Assembly: GCF_014851395.1 (NCBI RefSeq)
Contig: NW_024041150.1
Span: 34,731,585 to 34,795,584, forward strand
Source: Micropterus salmoides
Taxonomy: Eukaryota > Chordata > Actinopteri > Centrarchiformes > Centrarchidae
DNA length: 64,000 bases
Reading direction: 5' to 3'
In this document: one piece after another, positions 48,090-58,279 of the stretch
Layout of the letters: every line of letters starts with the position of its first letter
Position numbering within the stretch: the first letter of the stretch is position 1
Program-made: the position numbers and the translations under genes
Notes under the pieces: generated by a model
The model's database searches: none
Told to the model about the DNA's origin: nothing
The model's input: the letters and a program-made list of their open reading frames with translations, nothing else

Positions 48090-48950
48090 TAAGGAGTCAT
48101 AACCAGTCGAGTCCCAAAACAACCCCAAGTCAAGTCTGAAGTAAGATGAGACAGTTCCCATCCAAGAACAAGTCTTGTCACGTTAGTCTCGTTACGTTTT
48201 GTGTCAATCAAGATAAGTCCAAGTTCAGTCTCAAATCAATCAAGACAAGTCAGGTTTGAGACTAGTCAAGCGCCAAATCAGATAAGTTCAAGTGAAAGTT
48301 AAAAGTTAAAATACTGTTGAAAATCAAGTCAGTCCATGTCAAATTTTTGTCTTGTCAAGTCTGAGTTCAATTGCGATGAGTCCGAGTCAGTTGAGTCTTG
48401 TCAAGTCTCAAGTCAGTTGAGGCAAATTGAAGTCAAGTCAGAGGCAAAGTCCTAAGACAGTTGAGACCGGTCCAAGTCAAGTCTGAAGTAAGATGAGACA
48501 GTCCCCATGAAAGAATTATGTCTCAAGTTCAGTCAAGTTAGAGTCTCATTACGTTTGTATCAATCAAGACAAGTCAGGTTTGAGACTAGTGAAGTGTCAA
48601 ATCAAAAAAAGACATGCTCAAGTGAAGTTCAAATCTTGTTAAATGTAAAGTCAAACAAGTGAATCCAAGTTAAGTTAAAATACAGTCAAGTCAAGTTTTA
48701 GTCTTGTCAAGTCTCAATTCAGTTGTGAAAAGTCTCAAGTCAGTCGAGGCAAACTGAAGTCAAGCCAGAGACTTAAATCCTAAGACAGCTGAGACAGGTC
48801 CAAGTCAAGTCTAAAGTCAGGTGAAAGTCCAGTTTCAAGACACTGAGACCAGTCCAAATCAAGTTTGGGTCTTGATGAATCTCAGTTGAGACAGGAACCG
48901 AGAGAGGATGAGAAAAGTCTCAAGGCAGTCAAAGTCAAATTTAAGTAATG
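48090..48950. repeat. AAGTC-rich higher-order tandem repeat
   Basis: About 860 bp built from AAGTC/AGTCA words (CAAGTCAAGTCTGAAGTAAG, ATGAGACAG). The unit starting CAAGTCAAGTCT recurs at 48126, 48473 and 48801, spacing about 347 and 328 bp. Inside each unit are degenerate 5-10 bp sub-repeats. Long matching blocks include AAGACAAGTCAGGTTTGAGA followed by CTAGT at about 48241 and 48567. No open frame of interest. Confidence 0.9.
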
Positions 48951-50525
48951 TCAACAACTTTTGTTGTTGTTATGCGCTGTACTTTATTTCCATCCAGCAG
49001 CAATATCCCCATCTGTGGATCAATCTGAGAGAACTGGTTATCCATATCAAGGTCCATTGAGACTCGGAGAAAGGAACATTTATACCTGACTGTGCTTTTT
49101 CTCTGTCTGTCCTTGTTTCTAACTCTTTTTCAGAAGCTCTTTCTGTTTCACACTCAAGCACACACACACACACGCTGTCTGCAGGGGGTTGAATTGAAGC
49201 TGGCGGCTAGCATATTAGATCGGAAGTCTGTAAAAGGGAATTAGCGAATATCATGGGATACACTGGAATGTCTGGCTTCAAATCAAACTGGAGAACCTAC
49301 CGTACATGTTAGATGTGTTTTTAATGGCAGCCCAGTAGAAGGCCACACTACTTTGTAGGAAGCTGTTTCCATAGAATTTGGGTTGGCAAGGTACCATTGC
49401 TTTTTTATGTGAGCCCTGATCTTCCAAGACACTTACCACTGTGGTTGCAAATAAGGATGTCTCCTTAGACATCTTTCCTGGGTAAATCATCATATTTAGA
49501 CAAATAAAAACGATGTTGCTTTGAATTGGGGGTAAAGTTATCCTGTGGTCAAACAACAGGAGGTTGCAAAATGGAAAAACTGACCTACTGTATAAAAAGG
49601 AAATTACATTAGCCGTCAGGGGAAAAGGATGACAACCATCATTTATCTATGTTGCACATTTATACAGTTAGACTTGATGAGTTTGTGCAGGAAATACCAC
49701 ACCACAGCGCCTTCTTTATATATGAGTATAATCTCAAGGTTTACCTTTATTAATTAAATAAAGCCAAAAAAAATCATAAATCCTTTCTCAACTGCTGTCA
49801 GTGCCAATAGACCGTAAATCTAAAACAAATTCAGTGGTAGAATACAATGTGGCAGTGTCCATGAAAATACCCAGGTTACTGCTGACCCCCAAACAAAAAT
49901 GCTGGTTGTAAATGCAAAAGATGCAAACAAAAGACCTCTTAATGTAGTCAGAGGCACATCTGGACAATAACAAAATATAAATACAGTGCAGCTACATATA
50001 TATCCATATTTCCGTCTCTAATATTTTGTCCACCCCATTTATAACCATGAGGGTAGACACACTTTTACGAACACTTCTTAGTATAACGCAATAAATCTCA
50101 ACTTCATCCTCCAGAATTACTGCAAAGTTGAATTTAGTAATCAAAAACTGGATTTTATACCCTTCAGAAAGGCAGGATTAATAGAAGTCTGTTTTAGTTC
50201 AGGGTACATAATAAATTGCCAACTGCACGATCATGTTAAAGCATTTAAGACGGAGGTTTGGGGATTATTGTCGTTATTCAGTTGTTGATAGTGGAGACAG
50301 ATATGACAAATGGGGACAGGGTAAGGAAGATGACATGCAACAAAGGTCCACAGGGATCAAACTTGGGACGTTGCCCTCAAGTGGTGCTTGTAAATGTGAG
50401 TTATGAGTATAATTAAGGCACAGCAGATGCTAACACAGTCCAACTCTGTGATGCATTATAATGGGAGATTTAAAGGGGCTCAAAGTGTTGCTCGAAGACT
50501 GAGTCTCCCCCTCTCACCTCTACAG

Positions 50526-50741
50526 GCGCAGCGTTCCTCTCATCAGGCCTCACTCCTGGCACCTGGCGAAGCTATCGGAGCCGCCCCTCTCTCCCCCTCC
50601 CCCTCCTCCAACTCCACCACCTACTCCACCCTGCCCCCCCACTGCCGACTCCCCTCCTCTCGCCCCTCCTCCTCCTCCTCTATCTGCCATGCAGCTCCAC
50701 TCCGGCCCCTACACACTACCCTGGCACACAACTGACAACAG
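50526..50741 (+). CDS. shroom4: shroom4 coding exon, RPHSWH motif plus polyproline region
   Basis: This 216-bp exon has acceptor ctctacag and donor gtgaga. In the phase fixed by the PDZ exon it reads RSVPLIRPHSWHLAKLSEPP, then a proline-rich stretch with PPPPPP runs, then SAMQLHSGPYTLPWHTTDN, and ends in AG that the next exon completes to Ser. RPHSWHxAKL is a signature just after the PDZ domain in SHROOM2, SHROOM3 and SHROOM4 (human SHROOM4: RPHSWHVAKL). The terminal PWHTTDNSD segment matches the human SWHSGCNTSD region. The middle of about 35 residues is much more proline-rich than my recollection of the human exon. The exon is symmetric (phase 2 at both ends, 72 codons), so skipping it would keep the frame. 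A longer ATG-started frame from 50403 (+, another frame) crosses the acceptor and is a shadow. Confidence 0.93.
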
Positions 50742-51244
50742 GTGAGAAGACGTCACTCGGATCGATAATATTTGATTCTTAACTGATCTCGTCTTTCATG
50801 AAATTGTTAAGCCATTTCCCTCTTGGGACAAGAAAGACTCTCTATTTATGTAGTTAAAAAAAACAAAACATCACAACATTTATTTAACATAAAAGACGAG
50901 TAAGGAGGTGATTGGGGTGGATGGAGGGTCAGAAACCGGACTTTTAACCAGGAAACCAGTGTTTGTTTCCCGTGTGAAACAAAAATTCAACATTAAATTG
51001 TTTTATTGAAGTTAAGCAAGTAATGAAAGCTAGTTGACGTACTTAACGTAGTTATTTTAACCCAAACCGTGATCTATTCCAAAACCTACTTTGGTGCCTA
51101 AACCTAACAGAACTGTGACGTTTCACTTTGTAAACAATGTGCCATTTTAAAATGGCAACGTTAATAAGTACTAGTAAGTATTATTTTGAAGTATAACCGG
51201 ATGTTGCATATTTATTTTTGCTAACATGACTGCGGAGATCTAAA

Positions 51245-51345
51245 TGTGAATAAAAATAGTGCTAAAGGGGTACCCAGGGTGTTAAAAAGTGACGCCAATA
51301 GGGCTTGACCAAGCGTCAATATGTGACGAGTTGGCAGTGAGAATT
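51245..51345. repeat. interspersed repeat piece shared with 41470-41562
   Basis: GTGCTAAAGGGGTACCCAGG and CCAAGCGTCAATATGTGACG closely match ACGCTAAAGAGGTACCCAGG and TCAAGCGTCAATATGTGACA in the same order. Confidence 0.6.
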
Positions 51346-52534
51346 TGTTATCTCTAGACACTCTATACTATACAGATTACTATAGTTAATATATTATATT
51401 AGGTTTTATTTTAGGTCAATGAATGATTCACAACACTTCACAAGAGCATTGACAGTGTAATAATATTTTATTTATAAAAACAAACGACTGACATGTTTAT
51501 AAAGCAAACCTTGCATTAAAAGTGACATTATTAATTGAATGACAATTGATGAAAGCTGAAGTTTAATTCCTGTTCAGCTAATTTTCTCTGGGCTTTGATT
51601 TGACGCCTCTTTCATAAAAAAAAGTCCTAGTAATTGTGATTATATCCACTGATAGAATTTGATTTGGGAAAATAAGCTATATATCCTGTTCTTGCCCACT
51701 TCCTTGCTTCAGTTTGACAACAAAGACACTTGCCTAATGTCCACATTTAGGTTTCAATCATTCACAGTGAGCCTATGACTCAATAGGACATTGTCTCTAG
51801 GTCACTGCTGGGGTTTTTTGTCCCTGTGACTCGGCCCCAAAAGCCAACTGTTGGTAGGAATCAGGTGACATCACCCTCTAATGTCAACACAGCCCACGCA
51901 GGAAGCCCATTGGTCTATCCATTTAAACAATCCAAAGTTATAACCAATGATTTGAGCTTCTGTCTGCCTGAATAGGAAGAATGAAATCAAATGCTGTCAA
52001 TTAGTGTTTGAAATATACACTTTTTTGACTGTTTTTGTTTTGTTTCACGGGTCTGTGATTGCTGTCATTACTGTAGCAGTCTTAAAGAGGTGGTATTAAG
52101 CTCATTTTCCCATCCTATTTAGGGGTTGTACCAGAACAGGTTTACATGGTTTAATAAAAAAAAAAAAACACACACAATTTTTTGTCATACTGCACATTGC
52201 TGCAGCTCCTCTTTTCACCCTGTGTTGAAGGCTTCGTTTTAGCCATGGAGTGAAACATCTTGTCTCTACATGATCTTTGTTGGGAGTTCCACATGCACAG
52301 TTCCTAGTTAAGGACTAATAGCCAATCAGAAGCAGAGAAGGTCGTGTCGTGAGAAGCCGGTAAACAGCTTCGACTCAGCTGTAGGCTTTCATCCATAAAG
52401 TTTTAACTGAGCTCTGTCTCTACATCACAGAAACAACTTTATGTCCATTGACTGCTTGGAGGGTAGCTAGTGTTTGGAAGGGAGAGGAGAGGTGTGCTGC
52501 AGCTCAGTGTTTTTCCACTGGTGGTTTTGATGGC

Positions 52535-52983
52535 TCCGTATTTGTATAGCGCCTTTCTAGTCTTTGACCACTCAAAGCGCTTTTAGACTACATCTGCATT
52601 CACCATTCACACACATTCATTCACTGAGCCTAAGTGCTCAAACAGAAACTAATATTCAGGCAAAAAGCCAAAAAGCATAATACCGCCTCTTTAACTAATG
52701 GCTATTGTGTGAGATCCATTCAAGCCTTAGCGTGTGTTAAACCATTGCTAAAAGGCTAATATTAGTGAATAAAACGATTTTTTGGTTCATATTTTTGTGG
52801 ACGTACTGGTCAGTGACACATGTAATCCTCCCTCTCCACTTCAAGCTGATGTGTGGTGAGGGTTCTGGCAAAAATGTCCGCCGTGCATCACCCAAGTGGG
52901 TGATGCACATCGGTGGTGGTTCACTGTAAAATGCTTTTGGAATCTAAGATAAAGTGCTATATAAATGTAATCCATTATTGTTA
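52535..52983. repeat. two opposed LINE/SINE 3'-end-like pieces
   Basis: GTATTTGTATAGCGCCTTTC, then CAAAGCGCTTTTAGACTACA and CATTCACCATTCACACACAT at 52540-52620, and ATCGGTGGTGGTTCACTGTA, AGTGCTATATAAATGTAATC at 52907-52970, are wording common to fish LINE/SINE tails. A perfect 12-bp palindrome, GTGCATCACCCA-AG-TGGGTGATGCAC (52883-52908), lies within the second piece. Confidence 0.55.
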
Positions 52984-53035
52984 ATATCATTCACCTCCAG
53001 AACCCCCCAGTGAAAATTTAAGTTGTCCATAAGAT

Positions 53036-53301
53036 CAGTGGTTGTCAAAGTCCCAGCGGTCCTTGAGGGGGCTCCAAGCAAAAAGAGGGATAATTTATTT
53101 TCACTATGATTCCATCCATAAGTAACACAATGACAGAATGGATGACCATTTTGGTTATTGTTTTTTCACTGTATGTAATAAGATATCTAAAAGACAATCC
53201 TATCAGATGGGGGTCCCTGGGAAAAACCATGTCATATGGGAGTCCGGGGTCTAATTTGTGTCAGCTTAGGGATCCTTGACTAAACAGTTTGAGACCTACT
53301 G
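53036..53301. mobile_element. hAT/Charlie-like MITE
   Basis: The left end CAGTGGTTGTCAAAGTCCCA and right end CAGTTTGAGACCTACTG are degenerate inverted repeats of the CAGTGGTTCTCAA type, with GGGTCCCTGG inside. 266 bp, no clear target duplication, so an old copy. Confidence 0.6.
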
Positions 53302-53829
53302 CACTTGACCGCTTACCATTACACTGCTTAACCTTTGAGGGTAAAATAAAATGGCTTTGACAAAATACATCACGCAGAAGTGCACTGGATTTTAATAATA
53401 TTATGTGCAAAAATAGTGTTGCAGTTGTTCCAAATGATTCTGGGTAGTTGCTTCTCTTTTATTTTTATGGGCATTTTGTTTTGTATGTTTATAGTGAGAA
53501 CCCCAAAACACATGAACATGTACAGGATAATGATAAAAGCTCCAACATAGTGTAACAGTAGCACAGTCAGCAAACTGGCTAAATAATGTTAGTTAACTAG
53601 CCACATGTTTTTTTTTAAGTGTGCTAATATTTGCCACCATAAACTAAAAATAAAATAAAATGAGACTATAGCATCAATACCCATGAATGTATAGAATTGA
53701 GCAATTGTTTATTTTATTGTGTTGCTAATGTTTTCAACTTTTCATTTGTAGGAGGAACAGTTTATTTCTTCTTTCAGAATTTATACAATCACGCTTTAAA
53801 TGTTTTGTCCAAAAAGAAGCCATATGGTG

Positions 53830-54050
53830 TGCTGTCGTAATAAATAATAATAAATTAATAATAATACAGTTATTTATAGGACACTTTCAATCAAAGTGCT
53901 TTACAGGAAAAAAGTGCTCTAAAAAACAAATAAAACAACTAATAAAACATCACATTTATACAAAAACATCAGAAATAAGAACAACTTAGGACTCATACGC
54001 AGCAGTAAATAGGTGGGTCTTGAGCTTTAATTTAAAAACCTCAATGATAA
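53830..54050 (-). repeat. LINE 3'-end-like piece
   Basis: TTATTTATAGGACACTTTCA, ATCAAAGTGCTTTACAGGAA and later GTGGGTCTTGAGCTTTAATT resemble the reverse-complement 3' end of an L2-type LINE, like the piece beside 20655. It has an AATAATAATA array at its end. Confidence 0.55.
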
Positions 54051-54059
54051 TTAATAAAG

Positions 54060-54240
54060 TAATCATTCAGTCCATAGAAATGTGAGGATATTGTGAAGAA
54101 TGCCAACCACAATTTCCCAAAGCCCGAATGCCTTCTTTGACCAACTAACAGTCAAAAAAAGACTGGAGTTGTTAATCAATTACCTGAATAGTTGCCTTTT
54201 TTATACTGTTTATTGATTAATCAATTTCACAGCTAATTGT
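54060..54240. repeat. common fish interspersed repeat copy
   Basis: CCACAATTTCCCAAAGCCCG, TTTGACCAACTAACAGTCAA and TTATTGATTAATCAATTTCA are words of the same dispersed repeat seen near 2110, 28110 and 38270, here with a different preserved portion. Confidence 0.5.
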
Positions 54241-55559
54241 TATAAATATAATAATGGATATTTTTATATAACTGTGAAACAACTGGGACAAAAGACTGAA
54301 ATTTCCAGCCAGGTTAAACGAAGAGAGGGCATGAAAGTACAGTGGTCCATGTATTAGAGTATGATCTCACAGAGCTAAATAGTAATCTTTAAAGGAAAGA
54401 GGAAGTTGCTATAAGCGGTATATTGACGCACAGAATAAAAATAGCCTTTCTGTCTTTGTCAGTTTCATGGTACGTCAGTGCCTTGTACTGTTCTCCTTTT
54501 GATAAGAATCAGTGATATAATGTACCACCATTAGATTTAAAAGTCCCACGTGGATTAGATAGCGGTGTGTGCGCATGTGTATGTGTGTGGGTCTCTTATT
54601 CCCACAGTTTATAAAGCCTGATTTCATCAAACACACACACACACACAGAGAGAGACAGCTGCCTGCATAACTCTGGACAATGAACATGTGGACAAAGAGA
54701 GGAAGACATTCAATAAACTGTGTTTGTGTGAAGGAGAGGGACATTTTGTACAGTCTGCATATGTGTGTGTATTCATTTCCACACTAAGCAAGTGTGTGTG
54801 CTGTTTATGTAAAATATGTAGGGTGCGCCATCTGCATTCTCACATCGCTCTCAGCTGATGTGTGATGGTGTCTGTATGTAAGTGACGCGCTGAGAATGAA
54901 TCCAATCAGTCTGAGCACACATATCCCCTCGTGTGTGTGTGTGTGTATGTTTTGTGCGCGCACATGCAGGTTTATCTGTGTTAACCCTCACACTCACATG
55001 TTCCACATGATTGGGCAAGAGTGACAGTCATTTCCTGTCCAGCTCCCGTCTCATTTGCTCTCTTCCTCTCTGTCACCCAGGTCAAATCTATGCATCGGCT
55101 TTCTCATCCATTGCTCACTTCCTTCAAAGACAGTTTTCTCATGCAGATAATAAAATTTGTACTACTTTTCTGACCATTTACAAATGTTCCAGGCAGCCAT
55201 TGTTTTCCATTAATTCCAGTACAATATGAAAAGCAAGAAAGCATCTCTTAAAACTTGCTGAATCGCTTGCTTGTGCAATGTATAATTTACCCTGTTGCCT
55301 TCAAGTTCTCATTAAGTGGAGTACGCACTATGCATGGCAGCTTTATTAGATACCCAATAACACTCCAGTACTATGCTAAAATATTATCCAGCCCCAGGTT
55401 TTCTGCGTGTCAATTAATTTCAGGCAATTTCATTAAACAAAGCTGTATTTAGTACCAGTACAGTATAAAATAATAGATATAGGTTCTATAACTAGATTTT
55501 CACACAGGGCCTTTCTACAAGGAATTTTTGGTTGGCAACATGTAAGTAACGCAGGACTG

Positions 55560-55622
55560 GTCATCCATCCATCCATCGTCAACCGTTTATCCTGCGTACA
55601 GGGTCGTGGGGGAGTCTTAGTC
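55560..55622. repeat. short LINE-like fragment with (CATC)n
   Basis: CATCCATCCATCCATCGTCA, ACCGTTTATCCTGCGTACAG and GGTCGTGGGGGAGTC are wording frequent in fish LINE tails. Short and truncated. Confidence 0.4.
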
Positions 55623-57359
55623 GACAATTTATTTTATAGGTGCAACTTTACATCTGATCACATCACCAGAACCAACTGCCATTCTGTGAATTTGGGTTCT
55701 CAGGAATTTATCCACTTTTCCCGGTTGGTAATCCAGCCTTGATAGCGAACATCCATTCTGGATTAATGTCTGTTGATGTTACATTAAAAATGCGTGGTTG
55801 TGCAGTTTAGGTACAGAACATTTACAAAAATGAACACAGACTTGACATTGACTGACATGGATTCCTCAACTCATCAAGGATGTAAGGATCATATAATTTC
55901 CTACCAATATCCGGCGACTACTGATATTCCCCAGCAATAGTTTTGATTTAAAAATGGAAATATAACCACTGTTGTGGTTTCAGGGTCTATGGATTTGGTA
56001 CACAAACGGCGAACAGCTCTTGTTCTCTACTATGAGTCTAATGCGTTTTTAAGTTTTGTTATGTCCTCTCCTCCCTCCATTTCCCTTATAGTGGTTTGGT
56101 CTGCTGCCTGCCCTTTTCAGACCCTCAACAACTTTATTTCTAAAAAGCGACCAGCAACAAATCTAGTGAGTTTTCAGGCCATCAGGGGGGGATGTGAGAA
56201 ATATTCAAAGTCTATTATATGCAGGCTTCTAAATTCCCCTGCATGCTGCTCAAAGTAACCTAAGTCAGCGGCTCATCTGGCAGCACCGTCTCTCCGTCTT
56301 CTCTCACAGGTAGAAGTGAGAGGAGAGGGAGCTCTGTCACTTCGTGACAATACAGGAGGAGAACAAGGTGGGGTGGTAGATAAGCAGTAGACTTAGTAGT
56401 AATGAGTTGAATTGTTTCTTTTACCCCCCCAAAAATTAATGGAAACCAATGGCTCCCCAACAAATGGATTATTTTCTGAAACACAGCAGCATTATTTGCA
56501 AAATAGCTGTGGTAAAAAGCATGCATGATTTATATTACATGAGCTAAAAACCACTTGTATGCTTTCGTGGAATTTATCCAGTGCCTAATAGTAAGTGCAT
56601 AAATACACATGACCTACACACATTTGGCAGACCACCAAAACATTTGAGTACATTTGCATATAATCATATTTTCATAAGAGTAAGTTGTGGTAAAATACAA
56701 GAGTAACAAAACACATTGGTTTTCAGATTTTTGCGTGGATTGTAAACCACAAATACCACAGAAACAGCTGGAAGATAGTATGCTGGTTGTTTCCTCATAC
56801 TGGTTTAATATCAAAGTCCTTTAGAAATTTCTCTCTTCTTTTTTGACCTCTCTTCTGTCTCTTTGGCAACTTTCCCTATTGCTCGAGACAGCAAAGAAAT
56901 ACAAAGGGTGAGTGACCACTCTTCTTTATAGGAAAAATAAATACCACAATAAAATAAAAATATCTGCAGACATTTTTGTTGCAGCCTTTGCAGATTAGAT
57001 TTCATCCAAGCACTAAACACTGGGTGCCCCTAACCCTCTGGAGCTATAGATAGCAATATTTTTCTACCCTCATTCTCTAAGCTCTCCTCATGCTGAAACT
57101 CCCTGTCATTTGGCCTGATGTGGTTTTCTCTAAGAAGTTTTGGATTGTTATGGAGTTCCTTATATCCCTTTGTTTTTGTCTTTGTTTAGATTTTTCTGGT
57201 GTTTTTGGCCTGTTATTAGACAGATGTAGAAGTGAACAGAAAAAGGGGGCTGATGAGCAAACAGGTCACAGGTCAGATTTAAATCAGGGATATTGTGGTA
57301 GCATGGCGTGCAGTTCAGCCTATTGAGCAACCACACTGTTTGATGTATATATGACATTT

Positions 57360-57531
57360 ATTGCATGTCTGTTTGTTGTTTCTCTTGAGGTTTGAAGGAT
57401 TTTTGAGGAGTCTTCCTTTATTTGTTTAACCATCTATGGATAGCGAGTGCCATATGTTGTACAGATTGTAAAGTCCTCTGGTGCTAATTTGTGTTTTTGG
57501 GTTGTATAAATGAAATTGATTTGACTTGTGA
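57360..57531 (+). repeat. LINE/SINE 3'-tail-like piece
   Basis: GTTGTACAGATTGTAAAGTC, CTCTGGTGCTAATTTGTGTT and GGGTTGTATAAATGAAATTG form the typical 3' end of a fish retroposon (a ...TATAAATAAAATTGATT tail). Confidence 0.6.
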
Positions 57532-58279
57532 TTTACTGTATTTTTAAGTATTATGTCATATAATCAGTTCAAAGCTCAACTGACCTACTATCCAGTAAAA
57601 GGAAACATGTTTAAATATTTAGGTTTCAGATGTTTTTCAGTGGTTATCATTTTTGAACGAATCCATGTTTGATGTAAAGGAGATGGGACAGGAAGAATCC
57701 ACAAGATGAAGAAAGGAATGACAGAGGAAGAGAGGAATCAAGAGATGATTTAGATATTTTGACTCCAGGCAGTGGGAGTTGATGAGGAGGAAATCCCTCT
57801 CCGCCTTAAGAGGCTTCCTCCGGGGGTCTTTAAAAACACATGGGGCTGCCGTGGATCTTTGGCTCAGGACTGATAGAAAACAGATTCCCCAGCTGTACAG
57901 TTCAAAAACTGGATGCCAGAATGATATACTGTATATGTCTCTGGGGAGAATCGCAGACTTATTGCTGACTTATTATATGCGGTTTCTAAAAGCGCTAACC
58001 ATTCTGTCAATCAAGGATTAACATCATACTGTTTAGAAAGAAACCACATGATTTTTGCTAAGGGAACATTCAGTGTTGCTTTGATTTTAATGAAATGGCA
58101 TACTTTCTTTTAAGTTTTTGGTCTATAGTGTAGCTCAGATTTTTCAATAAAATGTCAGAGAACAATGACAGATGCGTATTCCCATAAGACTTGGGTGACA
58201 TTAGTTTGCCTATTTTGTCTGAAGATTGTCTGTTTTTGAAACACATAAGTTGATCTTCTTTGTCTCCACGTCTTTACAG

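Larger units (their letters stand above)
24228..50525 (+). other. shroom4: shroom4 intron, 26.3 kb
   Basis: The intron begins gtaaac and ends cctctacag. It joins phase-2 exon ends: AG plus G gives an Arg codon, continuing RRS-VPLIRPHSWH as in SHROOM4. I see no further coding exon inside. It is dense in transposable elements (hAT, Harbinger-like, Tc1, SINE), microsatellites, a 0.39-kb direct duplication and an AAGTC-rich tandem repeat, each listed separately. A purine-rich block at about 44560-44760 lies between the two copies of the duplication. The rest is unassigned AT-rich DNA. Confidence 0.85.
50742..58279 (+). other. shroom4: shroom4 intron, 7.5 kb
   Basis: The intron begins gtgaga and ends gtctttacag. 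I see no coding exon in it. It contains a piece of the GCTAAAGGGGTACCC repeat (51245-51345), LINE or SINE 3' pieces at 52535-52983, 53830-54050 and 57360-57531, a Charlie-like element at 53036-53301, and a copy of the common AGTCTATAAAATGTC-type fish repeat at about 54060-54240. The rest shows nothing I can identify. Confidence 0.85.

Noticed and set aside
50590..50660. Possible frameshift in the polyproline exon around the C-run
   Set aside because: A first reading counted eight C residues. The row shows seven, and with seven the exon stays in one frame from RPHSWH to PWHTTDN.
50403..50735. 110-codon ATG-started frame over the polyproline exon
   Set aside because: It is one register off the frame fixed by the splice sites and by RPHSWHLAKL, and it crosses the intron/exon border.
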